Shown here in pieces: positions 16,159 to 25,100 of a stretch of 64,000 nt of DNA (position 1 is the stretch's first letter; every line of letters begins with the position of its first letter). The DNA comes from Actinacidiphila cocklensis (GTDB lineage: Bacteria > Actinomycetota > Actinomycetes > Streptomycetales > Streptomycetaceae). Under the pieces are notes generated by a model. It saw nothing but the letters and a program-made list of their open reading frames with translations. It was not told the DNA's origin and did no database searches. A program made the position numbers and the translations under genes. Where the stretch lies: the NCBI RefSeq assembly GCF_907177275.1, contig NZ_CAJSLV010000071.1, positions 1-64,000 on the forward strand, given 5' to 3'.

Positions 16159-16341
16159 TCAGCCGTCCCCGTCGCCGGAGCGGCCCGTCGCCGGGGCGGC
16201 CTCGTGCCGGTGTGTCCTCTCCGGCTTGCCGCCTGTGGTCTGCCGGCCGGCGGACCCGGGGCCGCCCTGGCCCTGCAGATCAGGTGTCACCACCGGCGGC
16301 GGCAGGTCGGGGGTCACGTGCGCCTCCCGGTACGCGCTCAC
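16159..16341 (-). CDS. Possible small hydrophilic protein
   Basis: A 60-codon frame from GTG 16341 (SAYREAHVTPDLPPPVVTPD near the N-terminus, ending in ATGRSGDGDG), 17 bp past the LPFR-type small gene on the same strand. It is proline- and glycine-rich with no recognisable domain. GGGGTGAG stands about 5-12 nt before the start. It could equally be a chance frame in high-GC DNA. Between 16036 and 16158 I see nothing. Confidence 0.3.
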   Translation of the reverse strand: MSAYREAHVTPDLPPPVVTPDLQGQGGPGSAGRQTTGGKPERTHRHEAAPATGRSGDGDG

Positions 16342-16358
16342 CGTCTCACCCCGCCCCT

Positions 16359-16487
16359 TCAGTGGTGACCGTGCGCGGTGTCCGACGCACCGCCGAACAA
16401 CCGTGCCAGGGCTCGGAAGGGCAACGTGACAACGGTCGCCACGGCCCCGCCGATCGATTTGAGAATGTCCGCAACGGCTCTCAACAT
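16359..16487 (-). CDS. LPFR-motif small protein
   Basis: 42-residue protein with a hydrophobic helix and the motif TLPFRALARLFGGAS (about 23-37), which matches the small actinobacterial proteins named for their LPFR motif. GAGGGAG lies 5 nt before the ATG at 16487, a strong ribosome site that supports a real gene. One helix (about 3-25) is amphipathic or membrane-associating; the end is histidine-rich (TAHGHH). A GGGTAC box on this strand at 16556-16561 may be its -10 element, but no GNNT partner stands at the right distance. Function unknown. Confidence 0.65.
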   Translation of the reverse strand: MLRAVADILKSIGGAVATVVTLPFRALARLFGGASDTAHGHH

Positions 16488-16723
16488 GTGGGCTCCCTCG
16501 TTCCGGAAAAGGTCTTCGGCCGATCTGTCCTCGGCCGGCCCCCGACACCGTTCGCGTACCCGGCATGTGCAGGACCATGGGTCCTGCTGCCCTCCACAGG
16601 CGAGGCCCCAGGTCTGTTTCACGAACTATGTGCCGGGCACCCGCAGTGGAGGCCGCCGGAGTCCGGAGACGGGCCGAGCGGCCGGGAAGGCCGACACAGG
16701 CACGTCCGGAGGAAGGTGCAGGT

Positions 16724-17914
16724 ATGCGCGCCACCGTATGGCACGGCAAGCGGGACGTCCGGGTGGAGCACGTCCCCGATCCACGCGTCGAGGAGGACAC
16801 CGACGCCGTCATCCGCATCACGTCGTCCGGGCTGTGCGGCTCCGACCTGCACCTGTACGAGGTACTGACACCGTTCATGACGCCGGGGGACATCCTCGGG
16901 CACGAGCCGATGGGCATCGTGGAGGAGACCGGCAAGGCGGTGACGAACCTCAAGGCCGGCGACCGGGTGGTCGTCCCCTTCCAGATCGCCTGCGGAAGCT
17001 GCTGGATGTGCTCCCGCGGGCTCTTCACGCAGTGCGAGACCACGCAGGTCACCGAACACGGCATGGGTGCCCAGCTGTTCGGCTACACCAAGCTCTACGG
17101 GGCGGTGCCGGGCGCGCAGGCGGAGTATCTCCGGGTCCCGCAGGCGCAGTTCGGCCCGATCAAGGTGCCGCACGGCCCGGACGACGACCGCTTCGTGTAC
17201 CTCTCGGACGTGCTGCCGACAGCCTGGCAGGCGGTGCAGTACGCCGACACGCCCAAGGGCGGCAGCCTCGTGGTGCTCGGGCTCGGCCCGATCGGCGCGA
17301 TGTCCTGCCGGATCGCGAAACACCTCGGCGTCGGCACGGTCATCGGCATCGACCTGGTGCCGGAGCGGCTGGAGCGGGCGCGGACCGACGGCGTGACGGT
17401 GCTCGACCTGAGCGAGCACACCTCGCGGGACGCGCTGGTGGACGCCGTCAAGGACCTGACGGACGGGCGCGGCCCGGATGCGGTCATCGACGCGGTGGGC
17501 ACAGAGGCGCACGGCAGCCAGGCCGCCCGCCTGGCGCAGAGCGCGGCCGGTCTGCTGCCCTCCTCGTGGGCGGAGAAGCTCATGCAGGTGGCCGGTGTCG
17601 ACCGGATGGCCGCACTGGACCTGGCCATCGCGCTGGTGCGGCGCGGCGGCACCATCTCCGTCAGCGGTGTGTACGGCGGTGCGGCGGATCCGCTGCCGCT
17701 GCTCACGATGTTCGACAAGCAGATCCAGCTGCGCATGGGGCAGGCCAACGTGCGCCGGTGGACCGACGACATCCTGCCGCTGCTCACCGACGACGATCCG
17801 CTGGGCGTGGACGGTTTCGCCACGCACCATGTGCCGCTCGACGAGGCGCCGGACGCGTACGCGACGTTCCAGAAGAAGGAGGACGGCGCCATCAAGATGC
17901 TGTTCCGGCCCTGA
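16724..17914 (+). CDS. Zinc-dependent alcohol dehydrogenase (glutathione-independent formaldehyde dehydrogenase-like)
   Basis: Medium-chain dehydrogenase/reductase of 396 residues that oxidises an alcohol or hydrated aldehyde with NAD(P). The catalytic zinc site is CGSDLH (about 38-43) plus GHEPMG (about 60-65). The structural-zinc loop shows CGSCWMCSRGLFTQC (about 91-105). The cofactor fold has VVLGLGPIGAMSCRIAKHLG (about 182-201). The VTEHGMGAQLFGY insert resembles the formaldehyde-dismutase/PDH branch. The start has GGAGGAAGG 7 nt upstream. It converges with the HAD gene, sharing a 50-bp palindromic terminator. Confidence 0.92.
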   Translation: MRATVWHGKRDVRVEHVPDPRVEEDTDAVIRITSSGLCGSDLHLYEVLTPFMTPGDILGHEPMGIVEETGKAVTNLKAGDRVVVPFQIACGSCWMCSRGLFTQCETTQVTEHGMGAQLFGYTKLYGAVPGAQAEYLRVPQAQFGPIKVPHGPDDDRFVYLSDVLPTAWQAVQYADTPKGGSLVVLGLGPIGAMSCRIAKHLGVGTVIGIDLVPERLERARTDGVTVLDLSEHTSRDALVDAVKDLTDGRGPDAVIDAVGTEAHGSQAARLAQSAAGLLPSSWAEKLMQVAGVDRMAALDLAIALVRRGGTISVSGVYGGAADPLPLLTMFDKQIQLRMGQANVRRWTDDILPLLTDDDPLGVDGFATHHVPLDEAPDAYATFQKKEDGAIKMLFRP

Positions 17915-17919
17915 CCGGG

Positions 17920-17969
17920 GCTCGGCCGGCTGTCAGCGGGGGAGCTCCCCCGCTGACAGCCGGCCGAGC
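17920..17969. terminator. 50-bp perfect palindrome, bidirectional terminator
   Basis: 25-bp arms (17920-17944 and 17945-17969) are perfectly complementary with no spacer, centred on GAGCTC. It begins 6 bp after the stop of the plus-strand dehydrogenase and contains the last 11 codons and the stop of the minus-strand HAD gene. It can thus terminate both convergent transcripts. Confidence 0.85.
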
Positions 17970-18640
17970 GGGCTGTCGTCGAGGTGGTCGAGGAGGTCGG
18001 CGGGCGAGCGGTAGACGCGCGCGGCGCCGGCGTCCAGCAGTTCCTCGCGGGAGAAGCCGCCGCCGGCGAGGACCCCCAGGCCCGTCACGCCGGCCATGCG
18101 GGCGGACTGCAGGTCCCACACCGCGTCCCCGACGAAGACGGCACGCTCGGCCGGGACGCCCGCCCGGTCGAGGGCCTGGCGCACGATGTCGGGCGCGGGC
18201 TTGCTGGACCCGACGTCGTCGGCGGTGGTGACCGCGTGGACGGCGTCGCCCGCGTCGAGTGCGCTGATCATCACATCGGCCTCCTTGCCCGACGCGGAGG
18301 AGGCGAGGACGACCCGCATGCCGCGGGCCGCGCAGGTGCGTACGAGGTCGGCGGCATGCTCCAGCGGGGAGAGGCGCGACCAGAACTGGGCGTAGAGCGC
18401 GTCGTGCGCCGCCGACAGGCCGCTGTCGCCCGAGCGGTCGCGGTCCTCGCCGGCAAGGGCGTCGAGCAGGTGGTCGCTGCCCATCCCGATGGCCCGCTGG
18501 ATGTCGGTCATCCCGACGGTCCGCCCGCTCTGACGCAGCGCCTCCCACCACGCGACGGTGTGCAGCTGGACGGTGTCCATCAAGGTGCCGTCGATGTCGA
18601 AGAGCGCCGCGCTTGGGCCGGAAGGCCTGTCGCCTGCCAT
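17933..18640 (-). CDS. HAD-superfamily hydrolase (phosphatase)
   Basis: 235-residue cytosolic phosphatase of the beta-phosphoglucomutase/phosphoglycolate-phosphatase-like HAD subfamily. Motif I is ALFDIDGTLMDT (about 12-23, nucleophile Asp), motif II VVLASSASG (about 110-118), motif III lysine in SSKPAPDI (about 144-151) and motif IV VFVGDAVWD (about 168-176). ATG 18640 has GGGAGG 6 nt upstream; a longer frame upstream is leader sequence. It has a SigB-like promoter and a leader hairpin. The final codons lie inside the palindrome shared with the dehydrogenase gene. The substrate is unknown. Confidence 0.91.
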   Translation of the reverse strand: MAGDRPSGPSAALFDIDGTLMDTVQLHTVAWWEALRQSGRTVGMTDIQRAIGMGSDHLLDALAGEDRDRSGDSGLSAAHDALYAQFWSRLSPLEHAADLVRTCAARGMRVVLASSASGKEADVMISALDAGDAVHAVTTADDVGSSKPAPDIVRQALDRAGVPAERAVFVGDAVWDLQSARMAGVTGLGVLAGGGFSREELLDAGAARVYRSPADLLDHLDDSPLGRLSAGELPR

Positions 18641-18660
18641 GTGCGCCTCCCTGGTTCGCC

Positions 18661-18690
18661 CGGTGTGCCGGGCCGTTTCCCGGCACACCG
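18661..18690 (-). promoter_or_regulatory. 5' leader hairpin of the HAD gene
   Basis: CGGTGTGCCGGG at 18661-18672 and CCCGGCACACCG at 18679-18690 form a perfect 12-bp stem with a 6-nt loop. It sits between the predicted -10 box (18704-18709) and the ribosome site (about 18648), so it would fill most of the 5' untranslated leader. Confidence 0.5.
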
Positions 18691-18703
18691 CTCTGTCCGC
18701 CGG

Positions 18704-18728
18704 GTACCCGTTGAGCAGGGCCGCATTC
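18704..18728 (-). promoter_or_regulatory. SigB-type stress promoter before the HAD gene
   Basis: On the minus strand GAAT (18728-18725) is followed after exactly 15 nt by GGGTAC (18709-18704), the same GNNT-N15-GGGTAC arrangement as before the DJ-1 gene. The start codon is 64 bp downstream. Confidence 0.5.
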
Positions 18729-18838
18729 CCGTTCGGCATCCCGCGCCCGGGAACCCGGTGAGTCGGTAGTGGTGCCGGAAGGAGCGCGGTGAGCGTCGGC
18801 TCCTGCGCCTGCTGACGGTACGGACCGCAGCCTGCCGC

Positions 18839-19837
18839 TCAGCAGCGCAGCGCCGAGCGCCCGTCGCGCCAGGCGGCCAGCAGGTGGGATGACAGGCGGT
18901 CCTCGAGGAAGGTCGTGGCGTCCGCGCCGAAGGCGACGTCGGCGGACAGTGCGGGCTCGTCGGCGAGCAGGCCGTCGACGACCTGGTGCCGCACCACCTG
19001 CTCGTGCACCGCGTCGGCCTCGACGTGCTCGTCGTAGAAGTGCTGCGCCGCGCGCCCGGCGCCCACGCGGCGCAGCCCGGCGGCCAGGTGGCGTGAGGCG
19101 GGCGAGGAGGTGACCTCGACCCAGGCGAAGTGCCCGACCAGCGCGCCGCGCAGGTCGCGGTGGAGGCCGAGCAGCGACATCAGGTCGACCACCGCGAGCA
19201 TCTGGGCCGGTGCCAGGTCCAGGTAGCGGCCGTACGAGGTGTCAAGGCCCAGGTCGGCCATGAGATCGGCGAACAGCCGCGCGTGCACCTGGTCGGCCCG
19301 GCCCGCGCCGAACTCGTCGTACTCGATCGCGGCCATCGCCGCCTTCGCCTGTCCGTGCAGCCGCGGGAGTACCCAGGCGTGCGGGTCGGCCTCCTTGAGG
19401 TGGTAGAGCGACCGCAGGGCGGCGTACTGACGGAAGTGGTCCAGGTCGCCGCGCCGCCTGAGGTGGTGGGAGACGGAGCCGGAGGGGTCGGCGGGCTCGG
19501 TGAGCAGTTCCGCGAAGACCTCCGCGGGGGTGCGCGGGCCGGGCACGTCCAGGCGCAGCGCGGTGAGGAAGCGGTCCTCCAGGGCGCGGCGCAGGGTCAG
19601 CAGGGCCGGGTCCCACTCGCGGTCGCCGCCGACACCGGCGAAACCGCGGTAGTGCAGCTCGTACAGCACGTACAGCGAGAGATGGAGGTCATCGCCGTAC
19701 GGCTCGGCGTCCGCGGTACGCCGCCACAGGGCCGGGTCGGGCGCACGGGCGGTGCGCAGCGCATGCACAACGCCGTGGGAGAGCGGCCCGCGGGCCGTCG
19801 GCAGCACGGGGCCGGCGCGGCGGGCCGTCGCGGTCAC
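18839..19837 (-). CDS. Haem-oxygenase-like iron-containing redox enzyme
   Basis: 332-residue protein of the iron-containing redox enzyme family (TenA/haem-oxygenase fold). Candidate metal ligands lie in YELHYRGF (about 60-67), IEYDEFGAG (about 173-181) and EHVEADAVHEQ (about 271-281); E-x2-H and D-x2-H spacings match the haem-oxygenase-like dimetal-oxidase pattern. GTG 19837 is chosen because it overlaps the stop of the CDGSH gene by 4 bp and GAGAGGAC precedes it; the frame continues 22 codons upstream. It is the last gene of a methyltransferase-CDGSH-oxidase operon. The reaction is unknown. Confidence 0.82.
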   Translation of the reverse strand: MTATARRAGPVLPTARGPLSHGVVHALRTARAPDPALWRRTADAEPYGDDLHLSLYVLYELHYRGFAGVGGDREWDPALLTLRRALEDRFLTALRLDVPGPRTPAEVFAELLTEPADPSGSVSHHLRRRGDLDHFRQYAALRSLYHLKEADPHAWVLPRLHGQAKAAMAAIEYDEFGAGRADQVHARLFADLMADLGLDTSYGRYLDLAPAQMLAVVDLMSLLGLHRDLRGALVGHFAWVEVTSSPASRHLAAGLRRVGAGRAAQHFYDEHVEADAVHEQVVRHQVVDGLLADEPALSADVAFGADATTFLEDRLSSHLLAAWRDGRSALRC

Positions 19838-20079
19838 CGCCCGCGGTCCTCTCCCCGGCCGCGTGATCGCGGAGGGCGCGCGCGGTGGCTGGTGTCGCAC
19901 CACGGGTAGGCGGCACTGCGCCGGCAGGTGCAGACGGCGACGGCGAAGCGCCGCGACACGGCCACGGTGCCGTCCTCGGTGACGACCTCGACAGGGCCTT
20001 CCACCACCATGGGACCGTCGCGTTCGACGGTGATCCGGCGCGGTTGCGGGGACTCGGCGTACTCATCGGCGTTCTGCAC
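19834..20079 (-). CDS. CDGSH iron-sulfur domain protein
   Basis: 81-residue small protein with the CDGSH [2Fe-2S] binding motif in the form CTCRRSAAYPWCDTSH (about 50-65). The three cysteines and one histidine ligands are intact, but glycine of CDGSH is replaced by threonine. N-terminal strands (RRITVERDGPMVVEGPVEVV) and SRRFAVAVCTC are typical. The GTG at 20079 overlaps the upstream methyltransferase by 17 bp and the stop overlaps the oxidase start by 4 bp. It probably supplies electrons to the downstream iron enzyme; this is inference from operon structure. Confidence 0.88.
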   Translation of the reverse strand: MQNADEYAESPQPRRITVERDGPMVVEGPVEVVTEDGTVAVSRRFAVAVCTCRRSAAYPWCDTSHRARPPRSRGRGEDRGR

Positions 20080-20764
20080 GTATCACCACCAGCTCCTCCT
20101 GCTCGTCAGCGGCCGCCATCAGACCGCGGGCGCGCAGCCAGGGCAGCCGGGAGCGCAGCACCGGCCCGAGCGGGACGCGGGCGCGGCAGCCGACGCCGGC
20201 GGACAGGCCGAGGCCGGTCAGCAGGTCGACCGTGGCCTGCGTCCCGCTCATGGCGGAGTGCACCATCAGCAGGACGCCGCCGGGACGCAGCAGCTCCGCG
20301 GAAGCGGCGCACAGCGGGTCCAGCACCTGCCGGCCGTCGGGGCCGGCGTCCCACGCCCGTGCGCCCCGGTGCGCCGGGCCGGGGGGCGCGGGGACGTACG
20401 GCGGGTTGCTGACGACCACGTCGTAGGTGCGCCGGCTCGCGCGGCCTGGGGGGTGGCGGATGTCGCGCCGGTGCACCTCGATCGGGTGTCCGGCGCGCAG
20501 GGCGTTGAGGCGGGTCACCGCCACGGCACGCCACGAGATGTCGACGGCCTCGACGCAGCCGCCGAGGCGGGAGGCGTACAGCGCGAGCGCCCCGCTGCCG
20601 GTGCCGACATCCAGCACGTCGCTGCCCGGTACGACCTCGCGGCTCAGCGCGGCGGCCAGCAGGGCGGTGTCGGCCTGCGGACGGTAGACGCCCGGCAGGC
20701 GCCAGACCCGGTCGAGCGCAGGCGACGGGGGCGGCGTCGGGGCGGTGGAAGTCCGGTACAGCAC
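20063..20764 (-). CDS. HemK2/MTQ2-like class I SAM methyltransferase
   Basis: 233-residue S-adenosylmethionine-dependent methyltransferase. Motif I is SDVLDVGTGSGALALYASRL (about 48-67) and the N/Q-methylating signature NPPY is in VVVSNPPYVPAP (about 119-130), as in PrmC/HemK relatives that methylate glutamine or similar planar nitrogens. It lacks the N-terminal helical domain of PrmC, like HemK2/MTQ2. GTG 20764 has AGGAG 7 nt upstream. It is the first gene of the three-gene operon, so its substrate may be a small molecule or peptide rather than a release factor. Confidence 0.87.
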   Translation of the reverse strand: MLYRTSTAPTPPPSPALDRVWRLPGVYRPQADTALLAAALSREVVPGSDVLDVGTGSGALALYASRLGGCVEAVDISWRAVAVTRLNALRAGHPIEVHRRDIRHPPGRASRRTYDVVVSNPPYVPAPPGPAHRGARAWDAGPDGRQVLDPLCAASAELLRPGGVLLMVHSAMSGTQATVDLLTGLGLSAGVGCRARVPLGPVLRSRLPWLRARGLMAAADEQEELVVIRAERR

Positions 20765-20993
20765 GGCGGCTCCTGTGGTCTTGCGTGGGTCCCGGCACGG
20801 TCAGACGCGGTACTCGCCCAGCGCCTCGGGCACCTGCTCGGCCGGCAGCCGGGAGCAGGAGGCAGCGGGGCCGGGTACCAAGGGGCATATCCGGACAAGA
20901 GCCGATAATTCGTCCACATGGGTCATATCTCGCGGGTAACCGCAGCGCCGCGCACGAAACATCCGCGTGAGGCGGGCGGGCGCCGCGGGACGC

Positions 20994-21956
20994 TCACGCC
21001 GCATCCTGGAGCGCGGGCAGCACATGGCTGCGGTAGGCGTCGAAGAACTGCCGCTGGTCGGGGCCGACCTGCCCGACGTACACCTCGTCGAAGTCCGCCT
21101 CGGCGTAGGCGCGGATGGACGTCACGTGCTCGTCCGGATCGTCGCCGAAGGTGCCGGCCGCGGCGACGGTGTCCCGGTCGACGAGGGTGCGGGCCTGCTG
21201 GAAGTGCTCGGGTGTGGGCAGGATCTGGTTGATCTCGCCGGGCAGCTGCTCGGTGGCCCACAGCCGGTGCACGGTGTCCACCGCACGGTCGCGGTCGGTG
21301 TCCCAGCACACCTTCAGGCCGCCCACGGCGGGCTTGTCGCCTCCGCCGCCGCGCCGGAAGCCCGCCACCAGGTCGGCGTCGGGCCTCATGGTCACGAAGC
21401 CGTCGCCGACCCGGCCGGCCAGGGCCGCCGCCAGCGGGCCGAAGCCCGAGACGTACAGCGGCGGCGGCTCGTCGGGGAGGGTGTAGAGGCGGGCGTTCTC
21501 CACGGTGTAGTGCGCCCCGCGGTGGGTGACCTGCTCGCCGGTGAAGAGTTTGCGGATGACCTGCACCGCCTCCTCCAGCATCTGCATCCGGACCGGCGCG
21601 TCCGGCCAGGTTTCGCCGGTGATGTGCTCGTTCAGTGCCTCGCCGGTGCCGATGCCGAAGCGGAAACCGCCCTCGAGCATGGCTGCGGAGGTCGCCGCGG
21701 CCTGCGCGTTGACCGCGGGGTGGACGCGTACCGTCGGGCAGGTCACCAGCGTGGTCACCGGCAGCGACGTGACCTGCGAGAGCGCGCCGATCACCGACCA
21801 GACGAAGGCGCTCTCGCCCTGCTCGTCGGTCCACGGATGGTAGTGGTCGGAGATCGCCAGCGCCGTGAAGCCGGCCTGCTCCGCCATCCGCGCCTGTTCG
21901 AGCAGTTCCCGCGGGGTGAACTCCTCGCAGGACAGGAAGTAGCCGTAATGCGTCAT
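20994..21956 (-). CDS. F420-dependent LLM-class oxidoreductase (FGD-like)
   Basis: 320-residue TIM-barrel enzyme of the bacterial luciferase-like superfamily, in the branch that uses coenzyme F420, with F420-dependent glucose-6-phosphate dehydrogenase as the best-known relative. Visible features: N-terminal HYGYFLSCEEF, the SDHYHPW segment (about 36-42) with the active-site histidine region, RFGIGTGEALNEHI (about 98-111) and the phosphate-binding LYVSGFGPLAAALAGRVGDG (about 166-185). It is monocistronic: the next gene on this strand starts 230 bp away. The electron acceptor is F420 by family; the substrate is not determinable. Confidence 0.9.
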   Translation of the reverse strand: MTHYGYFLSCEEFTPRELLEQARMAEQAGFTALAISDHYHPWTDEQGESAFVWSVIGALSQVTSLPVTTLVTCPTVRVHPAVNAQAAATSAAMLEGGFRFGIGTGEALNEHITGETWPDAPVRMQMLEEAVQVIRKLFTGEQVTHRGAHYTVENARLYTLPDEPPPLYVSGFGPLAAALAGRVGDGFVTMRPDADLVAGFRRGGGGDKPAVGGLKVCWDTDRDRAVDTVHRLWATEQLPGEINQILPTPEHFQQARTLVDRDTVAAAGTFGDDPDEHVTSIRAYAEADFDEVYVGQVGPDQRQFFDAYRSHVLPALQDAA

Positions 21957-22118
21957 CGGGGGCCTCCTTCGGGGTATGCCCGGCCGGTACTGCCCTGCGG
22001 GTGCCCGGTCGGCGGGTGGTCATGCGCCGGGGCGGTTCGTACCACCCGTCACACCCGTATTCCCCCGGCGATCTGATAGGGCCGATTACCTCGTGGGCCT
22101 TCGGGCAGCCGACCCTGC

Positions 22119-25100
22119 ATGAGCATCGTCGAACGCCCCACTCCCGCAGCGGCCGCCGGCACCCCCGACCTCGCGGCGCTGGAAGCCGCTCTGCGTGCGG
22201 AGGTGGACGGCGAGGTGCGTTTCGACGCCGGCAGCCGCGGGGCCTACGCCACGGACGGCTCCAACTACCGGCAGGTCCCGCTCGGCGTGGTCGTGCCCCG
22301 CGACGTCGAGGCGGGCGCGGCGACCGTCGCGGTCTGCGCCCGCTTCGGCGCACCGCTGCTGTCGCGCGGCGGGGGGACGAGCCTGGCGGGGCAGTGCACG
22401 AACACCGCCGTCGTCGTCGACTGGACCAAATACTGCGACGGCCTGGTCTCCGTCGACACCGAGGCCCGCACCTGCGTCGTCGAGCCGGGCGTCGTGCTCG
22501 ACGACCTGAACCGGCAACTGGCCGCCTGCGGGCTGATGTTCGGCCCGAAGCCGTCGACACACAGCCACTGCACCATCGGCGGCATGGTCGGCAACAACTC
22601 GTGCGGGGCGTCGGCGCAGGCGTACGGCAAGACCGTCGACAACGTGCGGCGGCTGGAGATCCTGACCTACGACGGCACGCGCTGCTGGGTGGGGCGGACC
22701 TCGCCGGAGGACTTCGACGCCATCGCGGCTCTGGGCGACCGGCGCGCGGAGCTGTACGCGGGTATGCGCGGCGTCGGCGACCGCCATCTCGCCGACATCC
22801 GCCGCGGATTCCCGAAGATCCCGCGCCGGGTGTCCGGTTACAACCTCGACGACCTGCTGCCGGAGAACGGCTTCCATGTCGCGCGCGCCCTGGTCGGCAG
22901 CGAGGGCACGCTGGTGACGGTGCTGCACGCCGAGCTGGAGCTGGTGCCGGTGCCTGCGGCGGACGCGATGCTGATCCTCGGCTACCCCGACATCTGCGCC
23001 GCGGCCGACGACGTCCCGCGCGTGCTGGAGCACAGCGCGCCCGCCCAACTGGAGGCCATGGACGACCGCATGGCGCAGCTCATGCACGAGGAGGGCAGCC
23101 ATCTGGAGTCGCTGCGCGCCTTCCCCGAGGGCGGCAGCTGGCTGCTGCTCCAGTTCACCGCGGACGACCAGGAGGCCGCCGACCGGCAGGCCGAGCTGCT
23201 GCTGCGGGCGCTGGGCCGGGGCAGGGACGACCCGGACGTGGCGCTGTCCGACGACACCGCGCGCGAGCAGCGCATGCTCAGGGCACGCGAGGCGGGCCTC
23301 GGCGTGACCGCCCGCCCGCCGGACGAGCGCGAGACGTGGGAGGGCTGGGAGGACTCCGCGGTGCCGCCGGAGCGGCTCGGCGACTACCTGCGCGACCTCA
23401 AGGGGCTCTTCGACCGCTTCGGCTACGACCACCCGTCCCTCTACGGGCACTTCGGGCAGGGCTGCGTGCACACTCGTATACCCTTCGGACTGCGCACCGC
23501 CGAAGGTGTGGCGCGCTTCCACGAATTCCTGCGGGCCGCCGCCGGCCTCGTGGCGTCCTACGGCGGTTCGCTGTCCGGCGAGCACGGCGACGGGCAGGCG
23601 CGCGGCGAGCTGCTGCGCACCATGTACGGCGACGATCTGATGACCGCTTTCGGCGAGCTCAAGGCGCTGTTCGACCCGGGTGACCGGATGAACCCGGGCA
23701 AGGTCGTCGCGCCGAACGCAGCCGACCGGAACCTGCGGCTGGGGGCGGACTGGCGCCCGCGCGACGACTCCGACGCCCGCTTCGGCTATCCCGAGGACGG
23801 CGGGTCCTTCAACCAGGCCGTCATGCGCTGCGTCGGCATCGGCAACTGCCGCAGCCACCAGGGCGGCGTGATGTGCCCCTCGTACCGGGCGACGGGCGAG
23901 GAGGAGCACTCCACCCGAGGCCGGGCGCGGCTGCTGTTCGAGATGATCGGCGGCCACGAGGACTCCCCGGTCACCGGCGGCTGGCGCTCCACCGAGGTCA
24001 AGGACGCCCTCGACCTGTGCCTGGCGTGCAAGGGCTGCAAGTCGGACTGCCCGGTGGGCGTCGACATGGCCACGTACAAGGCGGAGTTCCTGTCCCATCA
24101 CTACCGGGGCCGGCTGCGTCCGGCCGCGCACTACGCGCTGGGCTGGCTGCCGCTGTGGGCCCGCGCGGCCCAGGTCGCGCCGGGCGTGGTGAACGCGGTG
24201 CTGCGCGCGCCGGGACTGGCCGGGCTCGGCAAACGGCTGGCCGGGGTCGCCGACCGGGACGCGCCGCTCTTCGCCGGCGAGTCCTTCGTGCGCTGGTGGC
24301 GCGAGCGCGGCACCCCGCAGCCCGAACCCGGCGACGAGCGGGCGGTGCTGCTGTGGCCCGACACCTTCAGCACGTACTTCCACCCGGCGGTGGCCCGCTC
24401 CGCGGTGCGCGTGCTGGAGAGCGCCGGCTTCCGCGTGGCGGTGCCCGAGGAGGGTGTGTGCTGCGGGCTGACGCTGATCTCGACGGGGCAGCTGGACCGC
24501 GCCAAGCGGGTGCTGAAGCAGACCACGGAGAGCCTGCGGCCCTGGATCGAGGCCGGCACCCCGGTGGTGGGCCTCGAACCGTCGTGCACGGCCGTCTTCC
24601 GCGCGGACGCACCCGAGCTGATGCCGGACGACCAGGACGTGCAGCGGCTGGCCGGGCAGTTCCTGACTCTGTCCGAGGTGCTGCTGCAACGGGCGCCCGA
24701 GGAATGGTCGCCGCCGGCCCTGACCCGCGCGGCCACCGTGCAGACGCACTGCCACCAGCACGCCGTCACCGGCTTCGACGCCGACCGTGAGCTGATGCGC
24801 AGGGCGGGCCTGGACGCCGACGTCCTCGACGAGGGCTGCTGCGGCCTGGCAGGCAACTTCGGCTTCGAACGCGGCCACCAGGAGCTGTCGGAGGCGATCG
24901 GCGAGCTGGGCGTGCTGCCCGCGGTGCGGGAGGCCGCGCCCAGCGCGCTGGTCATCGCCGACGGCTTCAGCTGCCGTACCCAGATCGAGCAGGGCGGCAC
25001 GGGCCGCCGCGCCCTGCACCTGGCCGAGGCGCTGGCGCTCGGCCTGGACGGTCATGCACCCGCCGACCACCCGGAGAAGGCCGCCGACCGGCCGGAGCCG

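Noticed and set aside
20873..20878. GGGTAC box on the plus strand as a SigB promoter
   Set aside because: No GNNT at 14-16 nt upstream and no plus-strand gene starts downstream within 1 kb.
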